A stretch of DNA of 64,000 nt from Lumbricus rubellus (lineage: Eukaryota > Annelida > Clitellata > Crassiclitellata > Lumbricidae), in assembly GCA_945859605.1 (NCBI GenBank), contig OX243824.1, positions 6,438,537 through 6,502,536 of the forward strand. Reading direction: 5' to 3'. Position 1 is the first letter of the stretch, and every line of letters starts with the position of its first letter. This document shows, in pieces, positions 37,101 to 46,900 of the stretch. Position numbers and translations under genes: made by a program. The notes under the pieces are model-generated. The model was not told the DNA's origin and made no database searches. It saw nothing but the letters and a program-made list of their open reading frames with translations.

Positions 37101-38198
37101 GGGTGTTTATATGTAGCTTTTTGTTGCTTCTCAACGCACGTGCACACACACACACACACACACACATTTAGAGGTGGCGACCATCCAGAATAACAATATG
37201 ATGCAGTCAGAAAGAAGACGTTTAAGTTTTTGTTTAAATTCTAGTTTGCTGCTGGTACGACAACTAAATGACCAGATGATGCAGCTGGAAAGATCTTTCA
37301 TCGATCCTCCTGGTCTTCCCAACCGTCCCTCCGTCAGGCAAGTGTTTTTCTGTTTCAGACTTTCAGCCTCAAAGATAGCAGCTAATTATATGAATATTAA
37401 TTATTTTATGTATATTACATTATGAATATTAATTATTTCATGATTATTAACCATCTTACGAATATTAATTATTTCATGAATAATAACTATATTATGAATA
37501 TTAATTATCTTATGAATATTAATTATTTCATGAATATTAATTATTTCATGAATATTAACTATCTTATGAATGTTAATTATTTCATGAATATTAACTATCT
37601 TATGAATATTAATTATTTCATGAATAGTAGCTATCTTATGAATATTAATTATCTGATGAATATTAATTATTTCATGAATATTAATTATTTCATGAATATT
37701 CTTTAATAATATGGAACTTCTCTGTAAAGCTATGAGCATACCAGGTAACACAGAGTGAACATTAAATAATAATAATAATAATAACAATACAACAAACTGG
37801 AGGAAATTGTCACTTATGCCAAACTACCCTTTCTCGTCAGATTATCGGTGTGCTAGTTGAACAGAATGTACCATTAAGTGAAAATTCTTTGTTGCTTCCT
37901 GTGTTCCTCTCCCCTACCTATAATTATTTACAGACCATGAAAGACTGCTGATAAAATGTGATTTTCTTTCATCACAGCTAACTGCTCTATTTTCAGGCAC
38001 GTCATATTTGCTCCGAGTGCATTGGACTCATACACTGGAGCCAGTTTCCCGAGTCTTACGGACAGTCTCTTCCAGATTGAGAAAGTGTCGGGGAATGAAA
38101 CCGTTGAGCGGTGGGAGGCTGTCAAAAAGCAGCTGTCCATTGTTACGTTCTACATCGAGGCAGCCGCTGCGTCGCTTGCCCGACCAACGGAATTCTAG
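19899..38198 (+). CDS. NAALADL1: NAALADase-like / glutamate carboxypeptidase II-family peptidase, copy A
   Basis: Seventeen exons join in phase to 766 residues: 19899-20125, 21267-21555, 22681-22803, 23268-23460, 25927-26017, 26478-26567, 27847-27932, 28546-28665, 30633-30715, 31334-31397, 32381-32448, 32963-33075, 33935-34145, 36000-36165, 36740-36821, 37245-37337, 37997-38198. It is a type II membrane protein with a short cytosolic tail and a hydrophobic anchor at about residues 9-35, then a protease-associated domain, an M28 zinc peptidase domain and a C-terminal dimerisation domain. The di-zinc ligands of the family are present: GNHHDAW, AVDPSSG, WGGEEQG, NVDSAV and LYHSVYE. Several N-glycosylation sites are kept, including NFS at the position of human GCPII N638. 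GCPII pocket residues N257, N519, R534 and K699 appear replaced (by W, S, D and S), so a GCPII-type glutamate specificity is doubtful. GNHxD and WGxEE look more like NAALADL1, an aminopeptidase. Introns 12 and 16 begin with GC. Confidence 0.95.
20594..20765. mobile_element. hAT-type MITE (172 bp) in intron 1 of copy A
   Basis: Termini CATGGGCGGAGTTT and AAACTCCACCCATG with identical target duplications GAGACGGT at 20586-20593 and 20766-20773. Copy B shows the uninterrupted site (a single GAGACGGT near 41719), so the insertion followed the gene duplication. Confidence 0.93.
21597..21645. repeat. ATC trinucleotide microsatellite
   Basis: A run of ATC units lies just past the exon 2 donor of copy A; copy B has only a short, broken counterpart near 42555. 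Confidence 0.8.
22020..22629 (+). mobile_element. Mariner-type element in intron 2 of copy A
   Basis: Inverted termini CACGGTGAACGGAAAAAA lie within a TA microsatellite. The plus strand keeps [14 protein letters not shown], the end of a transposase of the same group as the one at 16382. It is missing from the matching intron of copy B. Confidence 0.87.
22925..22995 (+). mobile_element. SINE tail fragments (family note)
   Basis: The segment GGGAGCGCTCCTGAGTAG...CTTGAAGGAGCGATATATCA is the 3' part of the SINE family described at 1686. Other headless tails occur near 23710, 24720, 32875, 33445 and 52135 on the plus strand, and near 25725, 36500 and 36955 on the minus strand, several ending in TGAA or TGAT tetranucleotide runs. 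Confidence 0.7.
23083..23250 (+). mobile_element. 5'-truncated retroelement tail with TTGA run, intron 3 of copy A
   Basis: Sequence from CTTGGGAATTTTTT through TGTAGCCAATGCATG and GGTTGCAATAAAGTG ends in a TTGA repeat that stops 17 bp before the exon 4 acceptor. The same tail lies before exon 9 in both copies (30465 and 50155). The intron 3 copy is absent from copy B. Confidence 0.8.
24562..24711. mobile_element. hAT-type MITE (150 bp) in intron 4 of copy A
   Basis: Termini CAGTGGCGTAGACGGG and CCTGGCTTCGCCACAG, with flanking octamers GCTGGTAG (24554-24561) and GCTAGTAG (24712-24719) that differ at one base. Confidence 0.8.
24805..25040 (-). mobile_element. LINE tail fragment in intron 4 of copy A
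   Basis: The minus strand reads [16 protein letters not shown] and [16 protein letters not shown], the usual C-terminal end of RTE-like LINE proteins. Copy B keeps only the last bases (45769-45818) and jumps straight to the following intron sequence, so it lost about 240 bp here. Confidence 0.7.
26095..26320 (+). repeat. 18-bp minisatellite in intron 5 of copy A
   Basis: Degenerate units of the form ATGGAARTATGYAAATTT. The matching array of copy B lies at about 46870-47125. Confidence 0.75.
26995..27115. repeat. Dispersed repeat ending AGATTAAACACTG
   Basis: CAGTTGTCGTCCGCCC...TAGATTAAACACTG is shared with 15945-16060 and with copy B near 47910-47980, so it entered intron 6 before the duplication. 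Confidence 0.65.
27325..27505. repeat. TA-rich microsatellite cluster, intron 6 of copy A
   Basis: Several TA and TATAC runs; longer in copy B (48215-48445). Confidence 0.75.
27610..27720 (-). mobile_element. SINE tail, CTGTTTGCAGTGCAGACC family, inverted
   Basis: The inverse of the sequence that follows the tRNA-like head at 36198, including ACATCTGATTGGTCTGCACT and a CTGTATTTAG-type end. Confidence 0.65.
27931..27965 (+). promoter_or_regulatory. Two DR1 nuclear-receptor motifs at the exon 7 donor, copy A
   Basis: AGGTCAGAGGTCA (27931-27943) and AGGTCATAGGTCA (27953-27965) are perfect direct repeats of the AGGTCA half-site with one-base spacing, 22 bp apart. The first overlaps the exon 7 splice donor. 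DR1 sites are bound by HNF4, RXR-PPAR and COUP-TF-type receptors in other animals; use here is inferred. Confidence 0.6.
28095..28290 (+). mobile_element. tRNA-derived SINE in intron 7 of copy A
   Basis: A-box-like GGTGTAGTGGG and a B-box-like TTTCGAATCCAC, then CAGCGCTTCGGCGTGAAACT and the common SINE tail. It is missing from copy B. Confidence 0.8.
30465..30630 (+). mobile_element. 5'-truncated retroelement tail with TTGA run, intron 8 of copy A
   Basis: The TTGATTGA run leads directly into TTTCGATAG, the exon 9 acceptor, so the retroelement tail supplies the sequence where the polypyrimidine tract and branch point should be. The counterpart in copy B is 50155-50315, so the insertion is older than the duplication. 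Confidence 0.8.
30903..31178 (+). repeat. GAT/GGT trinucleotide microsatellite, intron 9 of copy A
   Basis: Long imperfect GAT and GGT runs. Open frames of poly-Met, poly-Asp or poly-Val across it are artefacts of the period of three. Confidence 0.9.
31441..31562 (+). repeat. TG/CG dinucleotide microsatellite, intron 10 of copy A
   Basis: TG run with interspersed CG steps just past the exon 10 donor; copy B has a shorter version at 51213-51305. Confidence 0.85.
31640..32170 (+). mobile_element. Dispersed repeat starting ACTAGCTGTACCCGGCC
   Basis: Starts ACTAGCTGTACCCGGCCACG, has a C-rich stretch, then TCGCTTATGACGTCACGGC, and ends TGGAAAGTTTCATTTTTATAT. Two facing copies of this family lie in intron 3 of copy B (44462-45212). 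The superfamily is not recognised. It is absent from intron 10 of copy B. Confidence 0.7.
34198..34255 (-). mobile_element. Deleted SINE remnant in intron 13 of copy A
   Basis: Only the tail of the inverted SINE that is almost complete in copy B (53500-53705) remains. The tRNA-like head has been deleted here. Confidence 0.65.
34420..34612 (+). repeat. 18-bp minisatellite, intron 13 of copy A
   Basis: About ten units of GGTAATTAATATTCATAA. The inverse of this unit forms the array in intron 16 (37386-37705). Confidence 0.9.
34677..35936 (-). mobile_element. RTE-type LINE, 5'-truncated, nearly intact reading frame
   Basis: Flanked by identical 10-bp target duplications CATTATGTTG (34667-34676 and 35937-35946); copy B has the single uninterrupted site near 57107. 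The minus strand encodes reverse transcriptase from about 35935: [32 protein letters not shown] and [11 protein letters not shown], then FLGSMI, LYGCETW, FGHVMR and [11 protein letters not shown], an RTE/BovB-like order. One in-frame stop at 35036-35038, where a tryptophan is usual, separates 35905-35036 from 35023-34685; otherwise the frame is open. The endonuclease domain is missing. It inserted into intron 13 of copy A after the gene duplication. Confidence 0.93.
36195..36350 (+). mobile_element. tRNA-derived SINE, third subfamily, intron 14 of copy A
   Basis: Head GGTAGTCTAGTTGTTACGG with B box GGTTCAAGTCC, then GTGCTGTTTGCAGTGCAGAC. The same insertion is in copy B at about 57347-57500. 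Confidence 0.75.
37139..37166. repeat. CA microsatellite, intron 15 of copy A
   Basis: A short CA run, expanded in copy B (58733-58779). Confidence 0.8.
37386..37705 (+). repeat. 18-bp minisatellite, intron 16 of copy A
   Basis: About eighteen units of ATGAATATTAATTATTTC, the reverse complement of the intron 13 unit. The period of 18 leaves both strands open in some frames, giving spurious Asn/Ile-rich open frames. Confidence 0.92.
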
Positions 38199-38336
38199 AT
38201 TGAAACTAGAATCGAACACTTGAAGAAATCGATCTGTCTGATTATGTCGTTCTTTTCGAGTTATTTTCGGAACTTAGTGAATCTTGGTTATTTGGAGTCT
38301 TTGGTGCCATAACTTGCAAATCAATGAATTTCTAAG

Positions 38337-38676
38337 TATGGGCGCCTGCACATAAGGGCAAGTGGGGTCACTTGCCCTTCCCCACTGGAGCATTTAGGTC
38401 TATTTCTTTAACTACTACTTTTTGGTTTTAAACATATTTCCTCACACTGAAGCACTTATCATCGATGATACACGAAGCGAAACTGAGAAATTGACATTTA
38501 GAATTGAAACCTCTGTGAAAAATACCTATGCTCTTAATTTCCTGCTTTGCATTTTGAGCTCTTGCTATTTAAAAATATGTAACTTGCCAAAAAATGTAAC
38601 TTGCCAAAAAATTGTAACTTGCCAAAAAATGTAACCGTGTTTTGCCCCTCCTACAAAAATATCTGCTGTGCCCATG
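38337..38676. mobile_element. Non-autonomous hAT element 3' of copy A (340 bp)
   Basis: Ends TATGGGCGCCTGCACATA and GCTGTGCCCATG with identical target duplications TTTCTAAG (38329-38336 and 38677-38684). Copy B carries the same insertion at 59794-60130 with the same duplications, so it predates the gene duplication. Confidence 0.9.
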
Positions 38677-39470
38677 TTTCTAAGATCAAACTCCCAGTGC
38701 CTGCAAGGAATGGATACATCTCATTAACGACTATCTACAAGTCATTTTCGTAAGGCGAATCTTGGTTATTTACATCGTTTGAGGTTATTTGCACAAAGTC
38801 TCTATGATTGTTCAGTCAGAAACTGCATATTAGTGAAGTTTGCTAGGAATTCTTGCGTCTTTGTCAGTGCCTTACTTTTACAGAAATACCTTTGCTTTAT
38901 AAATGTCGGATTAGAATCGATTATTACAAATTGCGATTTGCACTTGTGGCATGAGGAGATATTTTGGTACTGGTTATTGTGCATTAATTGGTGTCTTTTG
39001 GGAAACTTGTTTTTTGTATTTCTCTATTCATTTTTAATATGTTAAATTAATTCAGTCTTGTTCTTGAAATTAATGATGAAACATTAATGCATTTATGCCT
39101 GTTTCAAGGATTAGGTTATTGAAGTAGCACATTTGTTGTCTTAACAGAGTTTGCGATTTTAGTGTTCATGGATTTCAACAAAATATTTTAATTCAACTTA
39201 CGGACAGTTGTTGCATAAACTGTCACTACCGAATTGTAACTTAACTGACCTCATTAATGCTGAAATAATGTATACAAGCATTGGTTTACAGATTTAACAG
39301 ATGTTGAAGTTTAGGCAAAGATTGTTGTTATTATTAGGTGCAGGAACACATCTTCAAACTGATGTTCTCGTATTTTTACTTCAAAAAGAGCTATTTCATG
39401 TACTTGTCTTTGTTCTGGTGTTCAACATTGTGCTTTTAGCATTAGCTTTTACCTAAGCTCAATTCCACAA

Positions 39471-40854
39471 ATAAAAGCAAAGATTGTATCCAGGCAATTT
39501 GCAGAAGGGGGAGTAAATTCATTCATTTTTTAAAAATGTGTATAGCGAGTATTAGCAACCCTTCAAAAAACTCTCAGAGGTGCTACGGCCCCAACCCAGC
39601 CACGTTAATATAAATTAGAGTTGAGCTCATCACAGATCTCACGTGCACAAGTTGGATGGCTTTTTATATGACAAATTGACAATTAAGGGTAATTTATGTA
39701 ACGTGCGACGCTGTTGTTGCTATTATCAAGATTAGATCTAACTTTTTTCTAGCAAAATCTGGGTTTATTTTGGTGAGTTGACCATTTTGTATTAAAACAC
39801 ATGATTCACATGAAAATTCTGTGAAATTCAATGTAATATGGTTGCGATACATAAGTTTTGTTCCACTAATTGTAATTTTTAACTCCACAATCAAGATCTC
39901 GAGTTGTCAATTCACGAATAATTTATGACCTGGTGATGCATAAAATTAGCTCTGCACGTAAATAGGCCTATGCTATTTTGACATCTCAATATAGGTCTGT
40001 TGACATCTGACATGCATAGGCCTATAGGCTAGGTCAGGTCAATTAAGTGGTCAAGTAATGTTGTTGCAGAGTATTAGGCCTAATGTTCTAGGAATCTAGG
40101 TGGTTAAAACGTTGGATTGGTGATGGCCGGAAACTTAAGTTCGGACAACTTTAAAACTTCGTAAACTTAAGCCATGTTTACAGTTCTGGTGGTCTCGACT
40201 CGCTGCGCATGCGCACACGAATATATCGATTCAACTTTTTGTCAATAGGCCTAAGGATGCCGAGTCTTTGACAACTTTAACAATTGATATTTTTTAAATT
40301 TGTAATTACATTTTCTTTGACTCATTTGATGAACATTTTGTTAGCACTCATCCGAACAAGCGAAAAACCAACTTAATTTGAGCAAAGAGGCCTGAAATCG
40401 CTTATATGAATAGTCTGGGTTTTTCTGGGGGTTTTCACAAAGAAATCTGGGTTTATTTTAGAAACCTCAGTGGCAACACTGCTTAATTTTGTGCAGTTGT
40501 GAAAGGTTGCATCATGACAGCGAGATTCCAATCAAGTAGCCTGAAGTAGGCCATAATCGATAGGAAAATACTATTTGCAAGGGTGCCTTCCAGAATGTTA
40601 ACAGCCAATGGTCACTGTTCCAGCTTTTAACAAGATGTTGATAATGCAAGGCAGAAAATTAAGAGCATGTTTATATCTACAGAGATTTCTAAACATAGAT
40701 TTTTGACTTTCACTGTATGTATCATTTGTATCATTAGTGCTTTAATGCGAAGACATTTGTTAAAAGCCCAAAAGTAGTAGTTAGAAAAATTAGTTTCCAT
40801 TTTCCAGGGGGGGGGGCAAGTGCCCCCCTCCCCCTATGTGCGGGCGCCCATGTT
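39471..40854. other. Spacer between the two duplication units
   Basis: 1.38 kb not shared by the two units. It contains a dispersed repeat at about 39630-39740 (also at 12818) and, at about 40650-40852, an inverted truncated relative of the hAT element at 38337 whose terminus GGGCGCCCATG abuts the start of unit B. Any promoter of copy B beyond 90 bp must lie here. No gene seen. Confidence 0.7.
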
Positions 40855-40944
40855 ATGGGGGCAAATGAAGTCGCGATTCTGCGTGTTATGGTTCAATTTA
40901 TCGACGTGATTAACGTTTTCCGACGTTCAAAAAGCGGATAAAAG

Positions 40945-43900
40945 ATGACGGTGTATAACATTCGAAAGGCAGCTTTTCTTGTGGGGATCAGTGTCGTGTT
41001 GGGCTTCTTGATCCGTTTTCTGGTGGGATATTTCTCGGCCCCTGCGATACCCATCATTTTATCCGGTCCCAGCGCTGGACAGGACGCGAAAGGTTTCGGC
41101 GATGGAACGATTTCGGAACGTTTGTTGCGAGAAATTAACCCAGAGAATATAAAGCAACACCTCAGGTAACGATTATGATATCTTATACAGATATCTGAGA
41201 AAATAATTATGTAACACGAAGTGTAGATCCAGACTCCAGAGCTTAATCTAACACCATCTAACTGAACTTTAATTATTCATTAGGCTATCACTCATGTGGA
41301 TCATTTCTGCGTAATTGTCAGATTGTTTTCCTCAATTAAACGAATATATATATATATATATATAGGTAATTAAGTGTTTGGTTATATAACTTATATCGCT
41401 AGTTAGATAGTGGAGAGGAGGATCCTCCGGCAAACTTATAGTATCCGGAACCGAATGACGACGCTAACCCTATTCCTATCCCTAACCGAGACCCTCATGA
41501 CCCCTAAATCTGAACCTAACCGACACGTCTGTCCCGCATGCTATAATTACGCCGAACGGCCTTCCCTCTTCTACGTGCTCTCCCCATCATGGCACCATCC
41601 TCTCGCTGTCGCAAGACGATTCCCCAGGGACTTCTGTGCTGAAAGCGCCGCTGAACATTCTAAGCCACGAGAGGCGCTCGATAAATTTTTGGACACAATA
41701 CGAGCCAAGCCGACCCACTGAGACGGTTATAACCATCAAGGGACCTTGCACAAGTCCTTCACGGAGAATTGCTGTACATAAGCCCAGTGTGAGAATTGTG
41801 GAAAAATAACTGGGGGTGGGTTTGACTATGATCCAACTGGAATGGGGTGTGAAAACAGACTTTACTATGGACTCTAAGAAAGACGGGGGGGGGGGTTGAA
41901 ACCCCACCTCCCAACAGTTCTCACCCTGTCTAATCCTGTTGATTGTTCCTTAGACATTTATTTATGATGGAGCTTAATAAATGCGTATAAATTATAGTAA
42001 ATTTAAATAAAATTGTGGGTTGGAAAAGATCCTATAGCTGAGATGAACAAGTCCATTATACATGTAGGCTACTCGGGATTAATCCATTGGAAGTTATTTT
42101 ATTGATTAATGTCTAACAACTTGGTGATACTTGAGATGCTTTGTGTAATTTTTGTTTCTGACTTGGTGTGCTTGTTGCTGTTACAAATGGACCAATAAAA
42201 ATTATTTGATTTGATTGATTTGATTTGAATTTCACAGGAATCTGACTTCAAGACCTCACTTGACGGGGACAGAAGGTGACGAAAGAGTTGTCAACTACAT
42301 CAATGACTTCTGGCTGTCCATAGGACTGAAACCGGTCAAGAAGTTCCCGTACAGCATCCTCGTCTCTTCCTCCGACCCCAAAAATCCAAGCCGCATCAAC
42401 CTTTTCGATGGACAAGGGAATGTCTTGTATTCGACGCAACTCTTCGAGAAGATCCTTCGACCGGAGCAGAACCAGTCGGACGTGGTTCCGCCCTTCAATG
42501 CCTACTCACGACCTGGAGTTGTGGAGGTTGGCATAACAATAATCTCCAGCATCATTATCATCATCATTGTGACTTTCATCGTCATTATCCATTTATTCAT
42601 TTTAAGCATCACTATTATAATGACCAAGTATCAGAGGATGGTGATGGTGTTTCAATTCTGTTAGTTGTCCTATGGCAACGCTTTCACTTTTGTTTTCTTG
42701 CTTCCAAGTAGTTGTTTCAATGGAGTTTATTTTATTTTTCACATTTCAAGAATATTTTTGGCACGAATTTAAAATTTTTCCTTCGACATCTGAGTGGCTG
42801 TGTTTTTATTTTAGTTTTCAAAATTACGTAACATAATATTTATCACAACTAAGTTAAGCAATTGATCACAACTCAAAAATATTGTGAAAACTAAAGCAGA
42901 ATCACAGGCATTCTCAGATGCCATAATTATTAAAAACAGGTTTTCAAATTTCAAAATATTTATGAAATTTGAAAACCTGTTTTTGATATGGCATCTGAGA
43001 ATGCCTGTGATTCTGCTTTAGTTTTCACAATATTTTTGAGTTGTGATCAATTGCTTAACAACTAAGCTTAACTTAGTTGTGATAAATATTATAATATGTT
43101 ACGTAATTTTTCTGTCGACATTGAATGTCATTTATTTTACATGTACTTTATTGTACTATGAATTAAGGAACAAATGTACTTTTAAGACCTGTGCAAGATT
43201 TCTTTTTGTTTAGGCACGTTATAAACAAATGACAGTTTAATAATGATAATATTAATATTTTTGTTCTGAATTTAGGGGAAGCTTGTCTACGTGAACCACG
43301 CTCGAGTGGACGATTTTGAATTGCTGAAGAATCGAAAGATCGCTCTTAATGGATCGATTTGCATTGCACGGTATGGAGGACTCTTCCGCGCAGTCAAGGT
43401 TGGTCATCAAACTGTTAGCATCAGTATTTCTGTCACATGGTTTACATTACAGCTGTCATTACTCATTGTGTGGCGCGGTGGTGTAGTTGTGGTGTCGTTG
43501 CCTTGGAGCCGGAAGGTTCGAGGTTCGAATCCACCTCGCTGCATAGGGATCTTGGGCAAGACTTTCACTCACAATTGCTCAGCGCTTCGGCGTGAAACTG
43601 GTTTACCAAGCCGACTCCAACACTTTAAAGTGTTCGCTCTGCATTCGGTAGCGCCTCTCAGTATATAGAGAGCTTGAAGGGGCGCTATAACAAGTGCACA
43701 TACAAGCAAACAAACAAGTTCTATGTTAATGCTTTGCTTCTCTTGGTTTCACTAAGTTATAGCAGTATTGTTTTTCTCATAAATTTTTTCTTTAAGGTGT
43801 TGGAGTCGGCTTGGTAAACCAGTTTTAATCGGCAAAATAGATTTAAGAAAATAGGATTAAGAAAACCAAAATAGAGAAGTTACGTTCTACACAGAACATG

Positions 43901-46900
43901 AATGGCCGTGCCTTTGAAAGGTTCATAGATGGTGCTATATAAATGCTAGTTTCATTACCGGCACTTTTTTCCAAATGTCCAAATGTAATAATACAATTAT
44001 TGTTACATTTCATGTCTGCATTACAGCAGGAAATGTAAGGTGGGGCCCAGGGGTCTGAAATGGCTCCCAATGGAGCTACGTCTGCTTCCTGAGGCTCTTA
44101 CTGCAGCAGTCTTTTATTCAACTAAAAAACATGCTTTTTGAAATGCTGGAGTCAAAGTTCTTCTGAGTAGTCCCATTGGAGAGGCACTATAGAAATTCTT
44201 GAATGAATGAGTGCATGAATGTAAGTAAAGTAAAGTACTGTGCGCCGAATTTGTATTACAGCAGAAAATGTAAGGTGGAGCTAATACAGTACTTATGAGA
44301 ATTGTGGAAAAATAGCGGGGGGGGGGGGTTGAACAATGATCCACTTGGAATTGGGATGTGAAAAAATAGCCTTTACTAATGGCTCTAAGAAAGAATGGTG
44401 GTTAAACCCCAACCCCTGGCAATTCTCACTTTGGGTTAATATATACATATATATATATATAATCTATATAAATAAAAATGAAACTTTCCAATAGTTCGTA
44501 ATTTTTTTTCTCGGTAAGTTACGCACCGATTGTTGTGAAAATTTACCAAAACCTTCCTTTCCAATAGCACCGTGTCTTAAGATTTTCTTCCCCCGAAAAA
44601 CCCAATCTTTTCCACAAAAAGTGAACTTTGCAATACCTTCGACCGCCATTTGCAAATTCAACCAAACCGCACGGTTGCAAAATTTCAGAATCGTCTTGAC
44701 TGGAAACACAGTGACGAAACATGAATGAGGTCGCCTGCCGTGACGTCATAAGCGAGTCGTTCAATAATTTCAATTACGAAAGCGGCCTTTGAACATTCTT
44801 GGGCTCTATCCGCTGTCAGTATATATAACTAGCTGTACCCAGCCACGCTTTGCTGTGGCAGAAAAGACCTTCCCTCTCCCTTCCAATGATAGAGCCCAAT
44901 AATGATGACAGGCCGTTTTTTGCGACTCGCTTATGACGTCACAGGACGCGACCTCATTGATGTTTCGTCTGCTGTGTTTGGGGACTTTCTGAAATCTGAC
45001 AGTTTCGTTGAATTTGCAAATGGCGGTCGAACGTATTGCAAAGTTCACTTTTTGTGGAAAATATTGGGTTTTTTCGGGGAAAAAAAATCTTAAGACACGG
45101 TGCTATTGGAATGGAAGGTTTTGGTAAATTTTCACAACAATCGGTGCGTTACTTTTGGCGTGATTGAATTACTAACTATTGGAAAGTTTCATTTTTATAT
45201 ATATAGATTATATATATATATACACACACACCGAATATATATATATATATTGCTGCTGATGTTTATGTGCAGGTGGTTCAGGCACAGAGGTACGGCTGTG
45301 CTGGTCTCATCCTGTACACGGATCCTGCCAAATACGCAGCTGCTGGCGTTGACAGGGTCTATCCGGATTCATGGTGGCTTCCAGGCACTGGGGTGCAGCG
45401 TGGTACCCTCAAGAAGAGCTCCCGTGGAACGGGTGACCCTCTGACCCCAATGTACCCAGCTATAGGTAACACCACTTTGCTATTTATAGCATCGTATAAA
45501 CTTTTTGGAATTTGAATGTATGCGTGTGCTCTTGTTACAGCGCCGCTTCAAGCTTACTACTCAGAGGCGCTCCCGACTGCAGCGCAGACACGGCATCGGA
45601 GTTTCATGCCGAAGCGCTGAGCAATTGCTATTGAACTCCAACACTTTAAAGAAAAAATTTATGAGAAAAACACTACCGCTATAACTTAGTGGAACCAAAG
45701 GCGTGCTCGTCCGCCAAAGTCAGACCCGGCAACTTTACCAAACCACTGTCAGCCCTGCCAATACAAAGCATTAAGATGACCTCATCATCATGCTGTGCTC
45801 TGCTAGTTGGCAGGTTCCGTAGCTAACCTATGACTCCAATGTCCAATTTAGACATCGTTCTCAACATGTTTTCATAGGTCGCATAATATATGTTATCTTG
45901 AGAACATGGGTGGAGGATTTGGAATGAAACCTGACCTGACCACTGGCCTTGATTTTGAAATAACAAGAACCGAGTGAGTTCTAAAATTTCAGTTCCTGAA
46001 TGTATCATACCCTCCCCTTCCGAGAGAGAGCCTGGTCAAATTTCAAAGAGTCTGTGACATTTGTTGTTTTCAACTTTTGATTCCTCACAACTAAATAATG
46101 CACAAATCTAATTACATTGCAACAGAGAGCCGCCATCCATCATGGCCTTCATATAATTACGTGCAGTATTCAACCTGTAGCCGTGTCCTACTAGATCCTC
46201 TTCAGTATATGCTTACTTACATGTATGTTGTCTATCATCCACTGCTCTTGTTTTAAGAATTCACTGTATAGAGATTCTAAACTTAATTTGTAACTTTTTT
46301 TCCCATCAGAAGAAATACGCAAACACTGCATAAACTGACTGTCTTCTCTGCAATAAAGTGTGTCCTTTTCTTTTATATTTTGTTAACTGATTTCTTTATG
46401 ATTTGATTACTTGAGGTGTACTTCAATTCTTTTTATTGTGGATTTATTCATTCATTCGAGTATTTATGTAGCACCTCTTCAAGGAAACTACTCAGAGGCG
46501 CTCAAGAACAGTCTTTTATCATTATATAGCACATGTTCAAGGAAACTACTCAGAGGTGCTTCCGACTCCATCAAGGCCAAAAAGAACAGTCTTTAAGTGC
46601 TTTTAGAATGTGTCAGAGAGTGGCCTAAGCAACATGTACATATTAAAATGATGCTTTATTGGTCTATAATTATCTTCATTGTTTGCACAAAGTGACTTTG
46701 ATTTTATTTGGGTTCAGCGAGTGCCTATCGAATTCCTGAATCAGAGGCTGACCTGCCCCAGATACCAGTTCATCCGATTGGCTACAACGATGCTAAAGTT
46801 CTTCTTGAGTATGTTGACCTCTTCTGACCTACACTGAGAAACGAAATGTCTTATTTGTTTTGTGTTCGTGTTCCAATTTAATTGCAAATTTATGAAAATT

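Larger units (their letters stand above)
19811..39470 (+). repeat. Tandem duplication unit A (about 19.7 kb)
   Basis: Homology to unit B starts at TGGGGGCAAAT (19811 versus 40855) and ends at ACAA (39470 versus 60920). It includes introns as well as exons. Unit-specific insertions include a hAT MITE (20594), a mariner element (22020) and an RTE LINE (34677). Confidence 0.92.

Noticed and set aside
37401..37787. Open frames rich in Asn, Ile, Tyr or His on both strands
   Set aside because: They come from an 18-bp minisatellite whose period is a multiple of three.
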